Positions 36,941 to 50,562 are shown, numbered from the stretch's first letter. The stretch is 64,000 nucleotides of DNA from Strongylocentrotus purpuratus (GCF_000002235.5 NW_022145615.1:13109731-13173730), one strand, 5' to 3'. Program-made: numbers and translations. Notes: generated by a model not told the origin, from the letters alone.

Positions 36941-37029
36941 TACAGAATGTAAAATATAGTGGCCTCAGCGGTCATCGACATAAAGAAAAAGCTTTATAGT
37001 TGCCCCCAGATATAATTCCCTAGTACCTC

Positions 37030-37117
37030 CTCCTAATGATAACACTAATGATGATGATGATAATAATAATAATAATAATGATACTACTATTACTACTACT
37101 TCTACTACTACCACTGT

Positions 37118-37203
<86 letters not shown>

Positions 37204-37410
37204 ATTCTACTACCAATAATAATTGTAGTAGTGATGATAATGCCCGATAATAATGATAATAATATACTTTAACAAATAATGATAGTAATAACAACAACAA
37301 TAATAATAATAATAGTAATAATGATAATAATAATAATGATAATAATGATAATATTAATTATATTGATAACAATATTAATAATAATCAGAAGAAGAAGACG
37401 AAGAAGAACA
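37030..37410. repeat. Compound trinucleotide repeat (ACT)n and (AAT)n
   Basis: (GAT/AAT)n at 37047-37083, then (ACT)n at 37115-37202, then (TAA)n and (GAA)n. Poly-Leu and poly-Ile frames are artefacts. Confidence 0.95.
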
Positions 37411-37429
37411 AGAAGACGAAGGGAACAAA

Positions 37430-37605
37430 TTCCGTTCAACCAGGGAAGCCTCATTGATATCGAGAGCCCTATACAAGTTATTACATGTATTACCCCAGCA
37501 TTTGCCATGCAGGTACCCATTTACACCTTGTGTTGGGCTGGTATTCGAACCCTCAATCCTTGGATTGAGAGCCAGGTGAACGAACCACTTTACCACGACA
37601 CTTCC
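37430..37605 (-). repeat. SINE family A, head fragment (minus)
   Basis: Minus-strand start AGTGTCGTGGTAAAGTGGTT, B box GGGTTCGAATACC and a body containing GTGTAAATGGGTACC. Its left edge runs into a long compound trinucleotide tract (37030-37410) that may have grown from the SINE tail. Confidence 0.65.
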
Positions 37606-37999
37606 ACATTAAAATTAAAAAAATCTTCACCTCACAAAATAATCGACCAGACGACCATCCCCGGACAAATACACCGCCGGACAACTACCCGCTATGATGA
37701 GTACACCCAATGATGGACGATAACCCCCGGACAACTCTAGCCATGCAATACTCGGACGTATACATGGACCCTTAGCATGCCAAGGACATGTAGGTAGTTT
37801 TTTATTATAATTTTGCTGAAGCAAGTTGGTAATCAAGGAGTGGTTCATTTGTCTGGTGGTATTTTTTAGAGGTTAATTATCCGGGGACAGTTTTTGGAAG
37901 GGGCGGGAGGGGACTACCGGTCATGAAAATTGCCCAGAATCTTTCTTGCGACCTCAAGAATATGTTCTCATTTAATGTTTAACATTCAGACGAAAATTA

Positions 38000-39430
38000 T
38001 CAGAAGATTGCATTTTTCGTGTTCTGAATGAAACCCCCTCCCCCTCTTCACAAGTTAGGATTTCTAATTCATTTAAAGTTTTTCCTAGTGAAAACAGAAA
38101 GCATCTTCTGATTGATTATGAAACGTGTTAAAAAATATATTTTAGTCAATACGCTCAAATAAATGACTTTAGTTTTAAGATCTGTAAATGGACACTGCAA
38201 ATTACGCAAGGACACAAAGAGGTTAGATCACACTCTGGATAACGCCAATAAAATAAGGAACATCGATTTAATAGATCATTAATCAAGAGTCTTATTACAA
38301 TCACCAATAGTTAAACTATTAAAAAAAAGTATTCAACGTTTTCGAACAAATTAATTTTAGGCAAAATCGTGACAACTGTTTACATTCATTTATACCTTTT
38401 GCGTGAAGTACCTGAAAGTGACTTTAAAATCAAAGAAAACGAGAAAAAAAAAGAGGGAAAAAATGCTAGTGGTTCACTGTCGAGATGAAGCATTATTTGC
38501 GTAGCTTTAGAACAAATATTTTTCGATGCTTTTCAGTACATCCTCTGAATGTCAGAAGTCTATGCCTATTAGAAAGTTTCAGGAAATTGCTTGCCCGACG
38601 AAAAAACTGTTGTAATTGTTATCATTGTCTCCACTGAGTTTTGCTATCTCAGTTCCAGGGTCCGCCTTCAACATTTCTAACCGATTTCTTGGAATTTAAA
38701 ACTCTTCATAATGAATAACACTTGTCAGATGTAAAAGCTTTGAAAATGTGAAGCGCAACAGAAGAAACACTTTGACAGTAATCAATACTTGTGTACTTTC
38801 TAACCAAAGTTATTCCAGCTTGCGGTCTACACCACTACACCTTCTCAATCTTTTAGTCTGTCAACCGATTCAATTATGAAAGGAACTTGGTAACATTGTT
38901 CACATGAGAAAAATTAGCAGTGACTTCAATGCTAGATGTAAAATTAAATATAATCTGATATTTTCAGTAAAATGGACCATTATTAACGATAAAAATTGGG
39001 AAAAACTGATCTGATCGATTTCTAAATTCTCCCAACTATGTTATTATTAGTAAATAAAAATGTAGGTGAATGTAAATCGTCACAAAGTAATTAATTGGCT
39101 CTATATATCATTCCAAACAATTAAGTGTTGAAAGATGTTTTCAAGCCTGCTGTATGTCTTATTTTCATGGAAAAACGGTTGGGATGACAATTATTTGGGG
39201 AAATTAAATAAAATCATAAATATCTTTGTGGTTTGAGAACTTTTTTTCCAGGATTTTTGCATGTTAGAGGGTGAGTACACTAGAAGGAATTTAATAAGTA
39301 ACATTTCATACAAAAATTAGGCAGTTTTTTCTTCAAACCTTCAACAATGTTACTGGTTCACTTTAAAGTCGTTACAGGCAACGCGATGAAATATTCTACT
39401 CATAAAAACAGTCAATATTCCTTGAAACAA
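38000..39430. other. AT-rich non-coding DNA, no repeats recognised
   Basis: Neither coding frames nor tandem or inverted repeats were seen here. If the proposed 5' exon is right, this lies in the first SKOR intron. Confidence 0.5.
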
Positions 39431-39437
39431 ACATCAT

Positions 39438-39439
<2 letters not shown>

Positions 39440-39511
<72 letters not shown>
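39440..39511. repeat. (TA)n microsatellite
   Basis: About 36 TA dinucleotides in a row. Likely unstable and a cruciform former. Confidence 0.95.
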
Positions 39512-40144
39512 TGAATGCTTTTATTTCCAATGGCGACATTGATAATGAAACTTAGAAAAATCAGAGTGCGAACAGGGGCGAACAGTGGCCAAACTAAAAC
39601 GATACCATGTTTACGCGCAGGCGAGGGCTCATAGCAGGCCTGTGGTTGTAATTGACCGCCTAGCTCGGGCGGAACACCTTCTGAGCTGCCTGCTCGACGC
39701 ACTGCCTTAATCTTGAAACGTTATATGTTTAATGTTTACTATCAAAAAAACATTTCAAAGGCGTCTAGGCTATTCATCACAAATGGACAGTTGAAGAAAG
39801 AAAATTCAAAATCCCTGACATATTTACTTATAAAAACTCACCACAGGTTTGGTGTGAATTCTAACCGTTACATTACGTGTATAAAGTAGACTTCGCAATT
39901 TAGTTATAATTAGCTTCTGATGAAAAACTGTAACTTTTATTACCTTGAAATTAATTTCATGGCAGAGAGTAACACGCATTATGTTTTGCTACCACGGACT
40001 GTATGCAGTCTTGACAAAATCTCAATTTAATTGAGTTTAGAACGAATCAAGGCGTGTGTGACAAAAGTTATTATGCGTTTCATATCTAAATCAGAAACAA
40101 TTGCTAATTTTATAGTTGAATTTATGCTTTTGATAAGTAACTAA

Positions 40145-40212
40145 ATATTTGTAAAGCGCTTAGAGACATTTGTATTAAGCGCTATATAAAAATTAAATAT
40201 TATTATTATTAA
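40145..40212 (+). repeat. LINE/SINE 3' tail remnant
   Basis: TTTGTAAAGCGCTTAGAGAC and AAGCGCTATATAAA followed by (ATT)n. This is the 3' tail type of L2/CR1-group retroposons without recognisable body. Confidence 0.6.
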
Positions 40213-40802
40213 CTTCAAACTCAAGAATAAGCAAATATGATATTTTTCTAAGGACAATTTTGTAATCGTCTATATCCTCTGTTCAACATTAAATTGTCTT
40301 TTACAGATATATCTTCATTATAAACATGCATTGTCAAATCATTTGGTAGTTGTTTTAACAAATGCACCCCTTTTGGCATTTCCTTAGACTTTGAAGTAAT
40401 AGATAACTATTAATTTATCGTGCCTTTTGGGTGAGATACGCAGGCAAGCAGGTGCAATTGAAATATAAGGAGATGGATTTGATGGCATAATGACATTGGA
40501 AGACAAGAAGTTTGAAGGCGTATCAAAATGAAATCAATGCAAGGATCTAAATCAAATCAATGAATCATTGAAGCATTAATCAAATAAATTTCTTTTAAAG
40601 GATTTCAAATTTATATTATACATTGTATATACATTATCATGGCTTCGATCAGTATTAAAGTATCGGTCCAAACTTTATATAAAGGGAGATTCTGGCAAGA
40701 GTTTTTTTAATAAGAAAAAAATGGTGCTCAGTCTGCCGTGACAGCAATGGTATGTTCATGATTATAGTTGGACGACAAATATATTTATATATTTCTTAAC
40801 CA

Positions 40803-40920
40803 TGAAATAGAATAGAATAGAATATAATTTTATTGTCTTCTTCCTAAAAGAAGAAACTTTCCTCTTAGGTGATCATACATAAAATTTCACAACTTTTACA
40901 AAATATATAATATAAATACA
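40803..40920 (-). repeat. Probable retroposon 3' end (minus)
   Basis: Read on the minus strand, an AT-rich segment with AAGAAGACAATAAAATTATA runs into (TATTC)n. This resembles the 3' end of a non-LTR element with a pentanucleotide tail. No coding part is visible. Confidence 0.35.
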
Positions 40921-41449
40921 ATCATACCCAAAAATCAAATGCATAAAATCAAATATATACAATGTGAAATTATATATGGAGCTATACCAAAGTTGAGAAG
41001 AATTTTTATACATATAATTATATGCGAACTTTATGAGGAAGTATGACGTATTACGTCGCTAGATCTACACAATTTCTTAAAGTTACTCTCGAAGTAAGAA
41101 CAAGCATCTTGTAAACTATTACATAGTACCCAATTACAATATTAACTTGATAGTATGTTGCATCTACAACAATTTATTGAGAGGTATAAACTTTCTCCTT
41201 AACAGTGTATTTCTATTTCTATAATTTCATTACTAGAACTATGGAATAACGGCATTAAAACTCTTTTGTGTTTTTATCTCATCATACAAGATATAACAAA
41301 TAATCTTATACTTTTTGATTATAGATGAAAATAGTCAATGAGTGAAACTATGAGAACCATAAGGGTGTTGTTAAATGCATGCAAACGCATAGATGTTGTG
41401 AGATAACGTACTGTCTCTCAGTCTTTGTTGTTAATCCCATTATTATTAT

Positions 41450-41451
41450 AA

Positions 41452-41510
<59 letters not shown>

Positions 41511-41595
41511 CGAAAATTAGAAAGAGAGAGAAAGATAGAGAGAAAGAGAGAGAGAGAGAGAAAGAGAGAAAGAGAGAGAAAGTGAGAGAGAGATA
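41450..41595. repeat. GA microsatellite
   Basis: Long (GA)n core followed by interrupted GAAAGAGA units. Confidence 0.95.
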
Positions 41596-42144
41596 AACGT
41601 AGCAAAATCAAATCTATAATGGCAAATGTTATTATACACGATTAAATTGATAATTGGAACATGTAAAACATAATCAAGATTTTAATATATCTTTATTCTA
41701 AACTTAACAACATAAGAATATGGATGTACGATTGAAGGCACATCCTGGTGAATATCTATTGTATGAAATTAAGATTATTAATATCAACTATTATGTAAGA
41801 AATCCCCAATTCTTAGCATATCCATTTCTATGGATTAAAAGGAATTGTAATGGGATTAAAAGAGGTATATATTCCTCCCTCATAAAACAATATTGAATAT
41901 GACATTGTAAAAGTTATACTAATTATGTAGATTCCTATTATTTAATTAGAACGTCTGAAAACAACCAAAGAGAACCCTTTCTCTTTTTTCCCGATTGTTT
42001 TTTAAACGAAGATACAAAAATATAATTCATGCAGCATTTCGTCCCCACTGGCACGCTTCATTCAATAATTAAAAAAGAAACGGTTACATTAATTTCAAGA
42101 ATTCAATTCATGCTCGTTTTGAAAAGAAAACGTGTTTGTCTTAC

Positions 42145-42706
42145 CAGTTGACGACCCTTTTCCTTCCGATCTTGTACACTTCAAATTAAACGAGAGAATC
42201 CGGCGAGTGGATGTGAAGAATACGTCTTAACTGCCGAAATCACAAAGTACAATGTAAATTAATCACTGTAATGAACGCATTTGGCTACCACATACCCCTT
42301 CTAGCAGTAGCAGCAGCTCGTTGATGTAAATCGCTTTGGCGCTCAAGTCACTACGCGGTCCACCCGTCAAAATAAAAGCAACAAGGCTTGAAAGAACGAA
42401 GGATGCGGAATTTGACCACGCCACAGGTTCCCGCCAAAAATGCGCTTCCTTAGCCGTCTGCCTCGCTCAACTCGTCCTTCTCATCTCAATTGGAATAAGT
42501 GCAGGGACCATGATTTCTTGCGTTGGTAGCGACATGGAAACGGAACTCACCAGAGAGATAGGGGGAGATGAAGAGTGGGGAATAGGCGATTTTGTTTTTA
42601 ATTATTACAATCCTCCCCGGTAAGTGGCTCGTTTGTCGTTGGAAAGCGGAGATGATGGGCGACGCTGATTGGTCCAATATAGAGCTAGGGGGTGAGTGCA
42701 TCGGTG
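42145..42706 (-). other. Possible 5' non-coding exon of SKOR
   Basis: The large SKOR exon starts with an acceptor six bases before its ATG, so an upstream non-coding exon must exist. Between 26 and 60 kb the best candidate is this GC-elevated, repeat-poor block, which ends on the minus strand in a good donor (GTCAACTG|GTAAGAC, cut at 42144/42145). A second minus donor (CTCTCTG|GTGAGTTC) lies at 42551. No long minus-strand frame is present, consistent with untranslated sequence. The 16.2-kb intron implied is plausible for this gene. Start position is a guess. A plus-strand donor (CCCCG|GTAAGT, 42620) also lies inside, so orientation is uncertain. Confidence 0.3.
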
Positions 42707-42762
42707 GTGGAGACCAATCACAGAGGTGTGTATATAGGCGTATTTAACAATGCGTGGCTTTT
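42667..42762 (+). promoter_or_regulatory. CCAAT/TATA core promoter candidate
   Basis: An ATTGGTCCAAT block (42669-42679), a second CCAAT (ACCAATCA, 42713-42720) and TATATA (42731-42736) lie in the classic order and spacing for a plus-strand promoter, which would start transcription near 42762. Both CCAAT orientations overlap in the first block, so a bidirectional promoter serving the minus-strand SKOR exon is possible. No plus-strand coding exon is recognisable downstream, so the product could be a non-coding RNA or a gene whose exons I cannot see. Confidence 0.35.
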
Positions 42763-42983
42763 ACTGATTTCACATGTGTTTGCTTGTAATAGGAATATAG
42801 CGAATTAGTATAATATGAGTGATGTTTATCATTTTCTTGATAATAGGTGTTGTAGGTTTTAAGGAGTAGAGGGAAGAAGCGGTAAAGGACACCCGCATGA
42901 ACGAAGTAAATGGCTACAAAACAGAAGTGCTCATCAGAGTAATATTGTGTTTCGTTGATAATGAAAGATCTTTAAGATAAGGT

Positions 42984-43014
<31 letters not shown>

Positions 43015-43070
43015 AAAAGAGAGAGAGAGAGAAAGAGAGAGAGATGGAGAGAGTGGTGGAGGGAGACAGA
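42984..43070. repeat. GA microsatellite
   Basis: (GA)n with AAAGA interruptions, purine only. Confidence 0.9.
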
Positions 43071-43074
43071 AAGT

Positions 43075-44900
43075 GTAAGCCCGTCTTTTATTTCGTAAAT
43101 GATATATGATTACTCTATAGTTGTTGTATTAATGTGAGCGTTTGTTGTTAACCAATGTTATATTTCATTTCAAAATGTGCAGCATTGTTCGTAAACAGGG
43201 TTTTATGTGTGATTGTTTCGGTGTTTTTTTTTTCTACTTAAAGATAAGTTTGAAAAATTCCTCTAGTATTAATGTTTTTCCATTGAGCTTTTTTTTTCGT
43301 GTCTTGGGTTTATACGACACTTCTGTCTAAAACACTCACCTGTTCAGTGTTCAGTTCAGTTGGAAATGGTAATAAATCAACACATTTCATAACATAATTA
43401 CATCAACTGATAATTTCTGTCCAATACTGCTTAATCTCTTAATTCCCTTCTTGATTAAATACCTTAAAAATATTCCACTGATAAAGAGATGTCAGGATTT
43501 AATCCCGTATACTAACGCAAGATGGATGCGAAGGCGTTTTTATTCCATTTTCTAATCATACCATTTCATACTTTCATTACTTCATGCTCAAAATAATGCA
43601 GATCTTACTTGCCTATTTTCATAACAGTTTTGAATAATAATTCATTTGAAAAGATTTTGCCTTTCCATTTGTAGTAATAGTTTGTTAGTTTTTTGTTTGA
43701 ATTTTATTTCTGCGTTCAATAACGTTATACAAAATAATTTAATATTACAGAAAAATGAAATAAACACATTTTCAGAGATCACAAATTACTTTTAAACACA
43801 TTAAAAAGTACGCATATGGAAAAATTAACATTTGAAGTTGTGAACGCAAGAGATCGCCGTCCTTAAAAAAAAAAATTAGCAGATGTTTCTGTATTTATTG
43901 AAAATCAAATACAAAATATTCAATGAACATTATTAGGATATAATAAAATTGATTTACATAAAATGTGACTACTGAAATACCAAAATGAAAACTTAAAAGT
44001 ATGGAAGTAAATCTAAGAATCAAGATAAATACAGAGGCCAACTATCATATTAAAGCAAAAAAGCTTGAGTCGATAGCAGCAAGGAAGGGGGGGGGGGGGG
44101 CACATGGCGCTGTTATAAGAGTATGTAGGCCAAATAGAAGGACAGCAATGAAATTAGTCTGAACTAAAAATACCCGTTTCCTCATTAAGGTTAAAATGAG
44201 TTGAGTTTGTACACAAATTTAATGAGTGTTCCTTACTTCTTCAACATGGAAGCAAACGTTTCTTTACAATTTGACAGTTGTTTGATGGGTAGGTGTCAAG
44301 TTAGTTAGACAGTCATTTTTTCTTAGCATATATAATCCATAGTTCTTATCGACGTACTGCCATAACGTATCAGCCAATTAATATACCCACTAATCATTTT
44401 AATTAGTCATTAACGGCATAGCTTCGCATAATTGATGTTGGAACTTATGTAAAATTACACGACGCACAGAAATTGTTATACTTGTATAGAGAAAGCTTTA
44501 CATTTTTAACCAATAAACCTTTTATGACATTTTTCGCAAAACCTATTGGTTTTAGATTTGAGTTTCCAAAAAGGGTACAACATGTTCTACTCCAATTTTG
44601 CTTTTAATTTGTCCTCCAATGTGATATTCAAAAAATATGTTTCTATGGGGGGGGGGGGGCGGGGTTAGGTGGGATGGGTGAATTGAGATATTAGCTATTC
44701 ACTAAAAAAAGAACCCCATTCTCACAAGAACTATAAAAACCTCCTGCTTTCGGGTCCAGTCGATTCAATTTTCAAGGTTGTCTCTGCTCATTCGACTTCA
44801 TACGCTATCGAATTGAATCCACCCGTACAATCGTCATGATATGTGAATGTTGAATAGTCGCTAGTCATGACACGGGCTCCTTTTCATCTCTACTTTCCGA
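43075..44900. other. AT-rich non-coding DNA
   Basis: No recognisable gene or repeat apart from G-runs at 44088 and 44647. Short frames have no coding character. Confidence 0.5.
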
Positions 44901-44919
44901 TCCATAAGATGCAAGCTTG

Positions 44920-45225
44920 TGACTGCGGTGACCCTTCACCAGGTAGCGTAGCGGGAGCCGACTCATTGAGGTGGCACGGTGGGGAGGGGGGGGGGGGGAG
45001 GGGGCGTCGGCTTTACTCGGAAAACGAAACACGAATTAAAAAAATACTGATTTGGGGAGGGTGCGAGATGTGGTTACGCGTATTCTTTTCTCGTCCCTCC
45101 CCCTTGTCCCTTCCCTTTATCTCTTTACTCATTTTATCTTTCTTTTATTTTTGTTTACCGCTCGATGGGGGGGGGGGGGCGGCACGTGCCCCATGCCCTC
45201 TATAGCTTCGCCACTGTTCTCAACG
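44920..45225. repeat. G-rich transposon-like remnant
   Basis: G-runs at 44984-45003 and 45165-45180, GGCACGTGCCCC, and a right end CTTCGCCACTG. This resembles the G-run plus CAGTGGCG... ends of other elements in the window, but no partner end is clear. Frames here are probably not genes. Confidence 0.35.
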
Positions 45226-45913
45226 CCCTGGCGCCTTTGCAGTATTGTAGCTGGGATAATTGATTCGACTATCATACGCGTGGACGGACAGACAGACGAA
45301 ATCCTCTTCTAGTCTGTTTCAGATGACTCTTGAACAAAACGCATCCACGGTTCACAAAATGGACTTGGGCCTTCCACTCGACAGCCGTCTTAAAAATCAT
45401 TTGCGTAATCATGATAACTCTGTGTGCAAAAAGACAGGTAGATGGATCGACAATCAGGAACTTTACTAGTCTCAGTAACCAGACGTGCTTTATTTTGAGT
45501 TTACAGTTCCGGTTTGTGGTTTTCAAGTTTGCGGGTTTCAACAAAGATAAATCACAATCATTTTACCAGAAATACAATTAGACATGGAATAATTAGGAAA
45601 TCCAACATTGGCATGGATAAAGATAGGAAGGAAGACATACATAGATGGAAGTACAGGTGGATATAAAGATAGATGGAATATGTGGAAGGTAATTATGATT
45701 CCGTGCTCTGTACTTAGAATCATAGCAAAACTTATTTGTGATAAACGTGAATACAAAACTCCCCACCTGCATTTTAACAGGGTGAAATTGAATATGGACA
45801 CTAAATTGTGCCGGGAATTTTCAAACGGATGTTTATGGAACAGGAAAACAAGGGCAAGTTCCAGACACACCAAAATACGAGTCACACGGATTCCGGAAAA
45901 AACAACTAAAGAT

Positions 45914-45985
45914 TTATAACTATAACTATAACTATGACTACAACTATATAACTGTGATTATAACTACAAACATAACTATAATCCA
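45914..45985. repeat. Degenerate (TAACTA)n minisatellite
   Basis: TATAACTATAACTATAACTA then diverged units (GACTACAACTATA, GATTATAACTACAAAC). Confidence 0.7.
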
Positions 45986-46379
45986 AAGGAATCTACATGT
46001 AAGTAGAATAAAACAAGATAACCCATATTAGCGTAGCTAAATATACTCTAGATGGGAAAAGATGAAAAACAACGAAGACAAACAAGTTGCAAAGAATATC
46101 TTAATGAAGTAGAACGATCGGAGAAGACGTCAAAGAATATTAAGATAAAGAAAAAACAAGACACTGAGCAGCACAACATTTTGAAAAGATGACAACTGAT
46201 ATAAAAACGAGAAAACAATTAATAATAATAATGACGACTAGCGAGGATGGAGAAGAGGTAAATGTATAATTCTAAAAGAGTCACAATGATTACGTTAATG
46301 ACAATGGCATTATGGACAGATATTGGTTCTTAAAGATGGAAAGCAATGTACCATATAGATGTAACGAATGCTTTTGTGT

Positions 46380-46580
46380 TGTTGTGATGTTGTAAAGCAT
46401 GTTTCGCTCGGCGCCTTGCTGTGTGTGAGAAGAAGCATTAGTAGCGAAGCAGACGACACTGCGTGTAGTTATGGGTGATAATTGGCGCGAAACTGTCAAT
46501 TATATTCTTCTGCGTGGTTACTTTGACGAGACGCGAAACGACGACGCCCGAACGCACGGCGGCGACCGATACGAATTAAT
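46380..46580. other. CpG-rich single-copy block
   Basis: Contains several CG-rich words (ACGAGACGCGAAACGACGAC, CGCACGGCGGCGACCG) and no repeat. Possibly promoter or enhancer DNA. No TATA box or coding frame can be assigned. Confidence 0.25.
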
Positions 46581-47832
46581 GCTGCGTTATGCGTAATAAT
46601 GATTACCGAATGATAGGAAGAAAAAAAATAATGATAAGAGAGAGGGGAAATAAAGAAATGTTGGAAGATGTCAGAATGGTGGGGAAAAATGAAGAGACAG
46701 GGAAACATTATAAAAAAATGAGGAAAGATTGGTCACAGACCTACGTTTATCGTGTTTATGGCATAATTATGCAAGGAAAAAAGAAAAGAAAGTTATCAAC
46801 AAAATAGTAAACCGTATGTCCACAGGCCTACTCTTCCACAAGCGGAAGTACATACCCCGCGAAAAAGTAGTGTATAACTAGATGTTAACACTTTAAAAAC
46901 TGCAGTAACCTAGAATTTATTTTTTGCCAGAGAAAAAATAAAAACGGATAACATAACGATGGAGGTTTTTCACATTTTTGTGGTAAAAAAGAATATGTTG
47001 AATAATTATGGATGAAAACATATACAGTGCTTTTTAAAGTAAATTTACGGCTGAATGGAGTAAGTACGATACATAATACAGCTAAGGTACACGGAGTAAG
47101 CATTTAACTTACACATAATGACAACGCGTTCGTTTAAAGATTCATAGCTATAAAACAGCGACAAAATGTTGTCGGCGGGAAAATAACCTTGTCCCTTTGT
47201 TTTGCGATAACTGGAATAAATGGAAAGCAATCTTACAACTTGAGTGATTAACGCCTGCACCCCGGCATGGGCCTACCATGATCCTGGTGAGATTCTAGCT
47301 TTATAGAGCATTTTCCCAAGCAAACAATAGAAGATAGAGTCATTATAGATACTCGCAGGGGACCATAGAGCGTAAACGAAGGAGAAAAACCCGTTGATTT
47401 GCATCCGAATTGACCCGCGTGGGATCGCATCAATTATCTCACTCTTTTACACAATGCCCGATGGACGATATTATCTGGTTTAAACATATCGGCGCTGAAG
47501 TGAGTAAAGGCGAGAGGTAGATATAGAATTAAGACGGGCGCAAATAGTATTTAGAAATGATTTCTCCCCTAAGGCGATTGATTAAGAGAATGCAATTGAA
47601 ACAAAAACAAGAAAACTAGAAAACAATGTTTAAATATGAAACCGGCTTCATTACTCATTGTGTCCTCAGTGTAAGGTTGTACGTAGAGGTGGCCGGTGAT
47701 AGAATTCATAATTAAGTCGTTACATAATTTTAAAAAAAAACACCAACTATATTACATACAAATTTAACATATTGAATCTTGACTTTCATGTTAAATATTA
47801 ATGGCAAATAGATTTTTATTTTTCGTCTTCTG

Positions 47833-48170
47833 TTGATGATGATGATAATGATGATGATGATGATGATGATGGTGGTGGTGATGATGATGATGATGATGAT
47901 GATGGTGATGGTGATAGTGGTGGTGATGATGATGATGGTGATGATGACGATGGTGATAGTGGTGATGGTGGTGATGATGATAGTGGTGGTGATGACGATG
48001 GTGATGATGGTGATGACGATGATGGTGGAAGTGATGTCAATGATGGTGATGATGATGATGGTGACGATGGTGAGGATGATGATATGATAACGTTCATGAT
48101 GTTAATGATGGTGATGATGGTGATTATGTTAATTATGATGATGGTGATGATAATGATGACGATAAAATGA
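47833..48170. repeat. (GAT/GGT)n trinucleotide repeat
   Basis: 340 bp of GATGAT, GGTGAT and GATAGT. Poly-Met and poly-Ser frames across it are artefacts. Confidence 0.95.
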
Positions 48171-48199
48171 TATCACCACAGAACCACACTCCCTAAACA

Positions 48200-50400
48200 C
48201 ACATCAACTAATAAAAATTCCCGTGTATTACAAGCTAATTCACATCATAAGCGCGAAAAGAAAGAGCACGATGCATAAGGCGAAGATCGAGTCACAGATG
48301 GGTGGCTGACTTCACGATGATGGATCGGTACGCCCCGGGCTATCAGTCGGCTAGCCTCGGCGCCCAAACCTCCCATCGTCAGAGGGTTACAACAATCAAA
48401 GCTCTTTGAATAAATTCCCAATTAAAGTAATAACATGAAGCTACAGTTATAACAATCGCTTATGAATACCTAATGGTCTCCCTCTTGTAATCCATCTATG
48501 TCTCTCCCTAATCCAACTCCTCTCTTAATGAATTTAATCAAATGGGCCTACAATCGGGATTAGCTTTTCCTTTCATATTTTCTTAAAACGTCCGGATATG
48601 ACTCTGAATATCATACTTAGAATGATGATAATCTTTATGTAGCATTTGGTCGATATCCCTTTAGCATTACAGCCGCCATTGTGAGAGATTAGCTGACATT
48701 TCAACGTATACGTATATACTACCCATTTACATAAACTCGCGCGGGGGTAGGGACAGATTCTTAGCCGAAATGGAATTAACCGGACTCTTTTGAAGGGGTA
48801 ATAATGTCATGCATGGATTAAATTGTTCACTAAACTAATGGATTTCAGTGAGCCCTAATCTCGAAAAATCTAAACAACAAACTGGATGGCTTTGTGAAAT
48901 GCCTACGCAAGAGCGAAAGCCATCCTTAATCTTAGTTTCTTTTAAAACAAATTGTCACGACGTAAATAATGAAATCAACGGAGGGTTCGTCAATTTAGGT
49001 AAATTATGAGGAGGATAATATTCGTAAAGATCAAAATTGGTAGCCCATTATAGGATTTTATTTCATGCATTATATATTTTTTAACAAAACACGGATCTGG
49101 ATGAGAAGGAGTAATCATGATAAGGAGACTCTGCAAATCATCTCATTCCATTTTTCATATTTTGATTTCGGTAGTTAAATTTTTATCGCTATTCTTTTGT
49201 CACGTTACACATAATTTAATTCTGTGATTGCTTGTTATAGGTATGTTTTTTGTTCGGTCTTTTCCCTTCTTTTTTCTTTGTCTGAACCCCTTTCAATAAC
49301 AGCTATTAGCTGACAATGGGCAATCCACGGGTTGTGAATAAATAAATAAATAAATCAAAATATATCAAACCGTATCTTTAAGTGATACATAAAATAAATC
49401 TGTCATTAAAAAAAAATTATCAAAATCCGTCAGACCAGTCTGCAGTATTTGGAAGAATATAGTAATAATGGCAGCAAATAATGATGTATAAGAAGTAATT
49501 TCGATATATTGGTTTATTATGTTTCATGTCTTTTTTTATGTTTATGGGCCCAGTCCAAAAAGAAACAAATTTTCCTATTCATTAGCTTCCCGGAATTTGG
49601 CGTAATAATGTCATTCCATATAAAGATCAATTATTACAGATATGCTATTCAAATTATTAATAACACAAATTTCACGACACGAAATAAAGTGATGAGATAG
49701 ACACATTCCTTTTGAATTAGAAGTGCAAACTTAGAGAAACAATGTTGGCCCTTCTTATCCGAAAGTTCATGAAATTAATCAAATTATAAAATGTGTTTGT
49801 GTAGTGGTGCTAGGTAGAGTCCATTAAATCCACTGAAAATCATTTTGTGTAATAGCAGATAATCAATGATATCAACACATGCAAGTAGTCTTCTTTAAAC
49901 GTCACTTTTATGAAGTTTCCTTGAAAAACAAGAAGACATAGGAAACAATTAAAAGTACGGTGAAACATATTCTTCAAGGCAATATTAGGGAGATTACAAA
50001 ACGCTATTAATATCAATTATCCTAAGATGTGAAAACAGCATAGCAAGCAATGTCATATGTGCCCTGGGGTTATATCAGCATGCTTATAACATCTAGACCT
50101 GCATTACCATATTAATCTACTTCAGAATATCCAAGGTATTGCCAAGAGGTATTAAGAGTTAATTGTTCGTTCGTTGCACATCTTAAGAGAGATGATTTTT
50201 AAGGAGAGCGTGTGGCATGTTCACATAAGCCAATTTTTTCGGCGCGTATAGGGTGCCATAGCCATGCCAGCGTAGACTGGTGAGCGCAATCGGTATATCA
50301 CACAAAGCAGAGTGAGTTTTCATGATGTGCAGGGGTTCACGACGTTCAAACATGGGTAGATATTGCCATGTGTTAACGGAGCTTTAAACGGTACACCTTA
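48200..50400. other. Mostly AT-rich non-coding DNA
   Basis: An islet at 48300-48400 is GC-rich and has a 30-codon plus frame (MMDRYAPGYQSASLGAQTSH...) without clear splice sites. The rest shows nothing recognisable. Confidence 0.4.
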
Positions 50401-50504
50401 CACCCATTGCAATTATACAAACTCTACTCAAGATGGAAAGAGACAGAAATTAAGTCTGAGAATATGATGAAGGCATGGTTGAGGAGAGACTCGGGGGAGA
50501 GAGA

Positions 50505-50507
50505 TGG

Positions 50508-50562
<55 letters not shown>

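Noticed and set aside
42336..42623. 95-codon plus-strand frame with a hydrophobic segment
   Set aside because: Starts without an ATG and resembles no known protein; it ends near a plus-strand donor but has no clear acceptor or homology.
47816..48097. Poly-Ser and poly-Met frames
   Set aside because: Translation of a GAT/GGT trinucleotide repeat.
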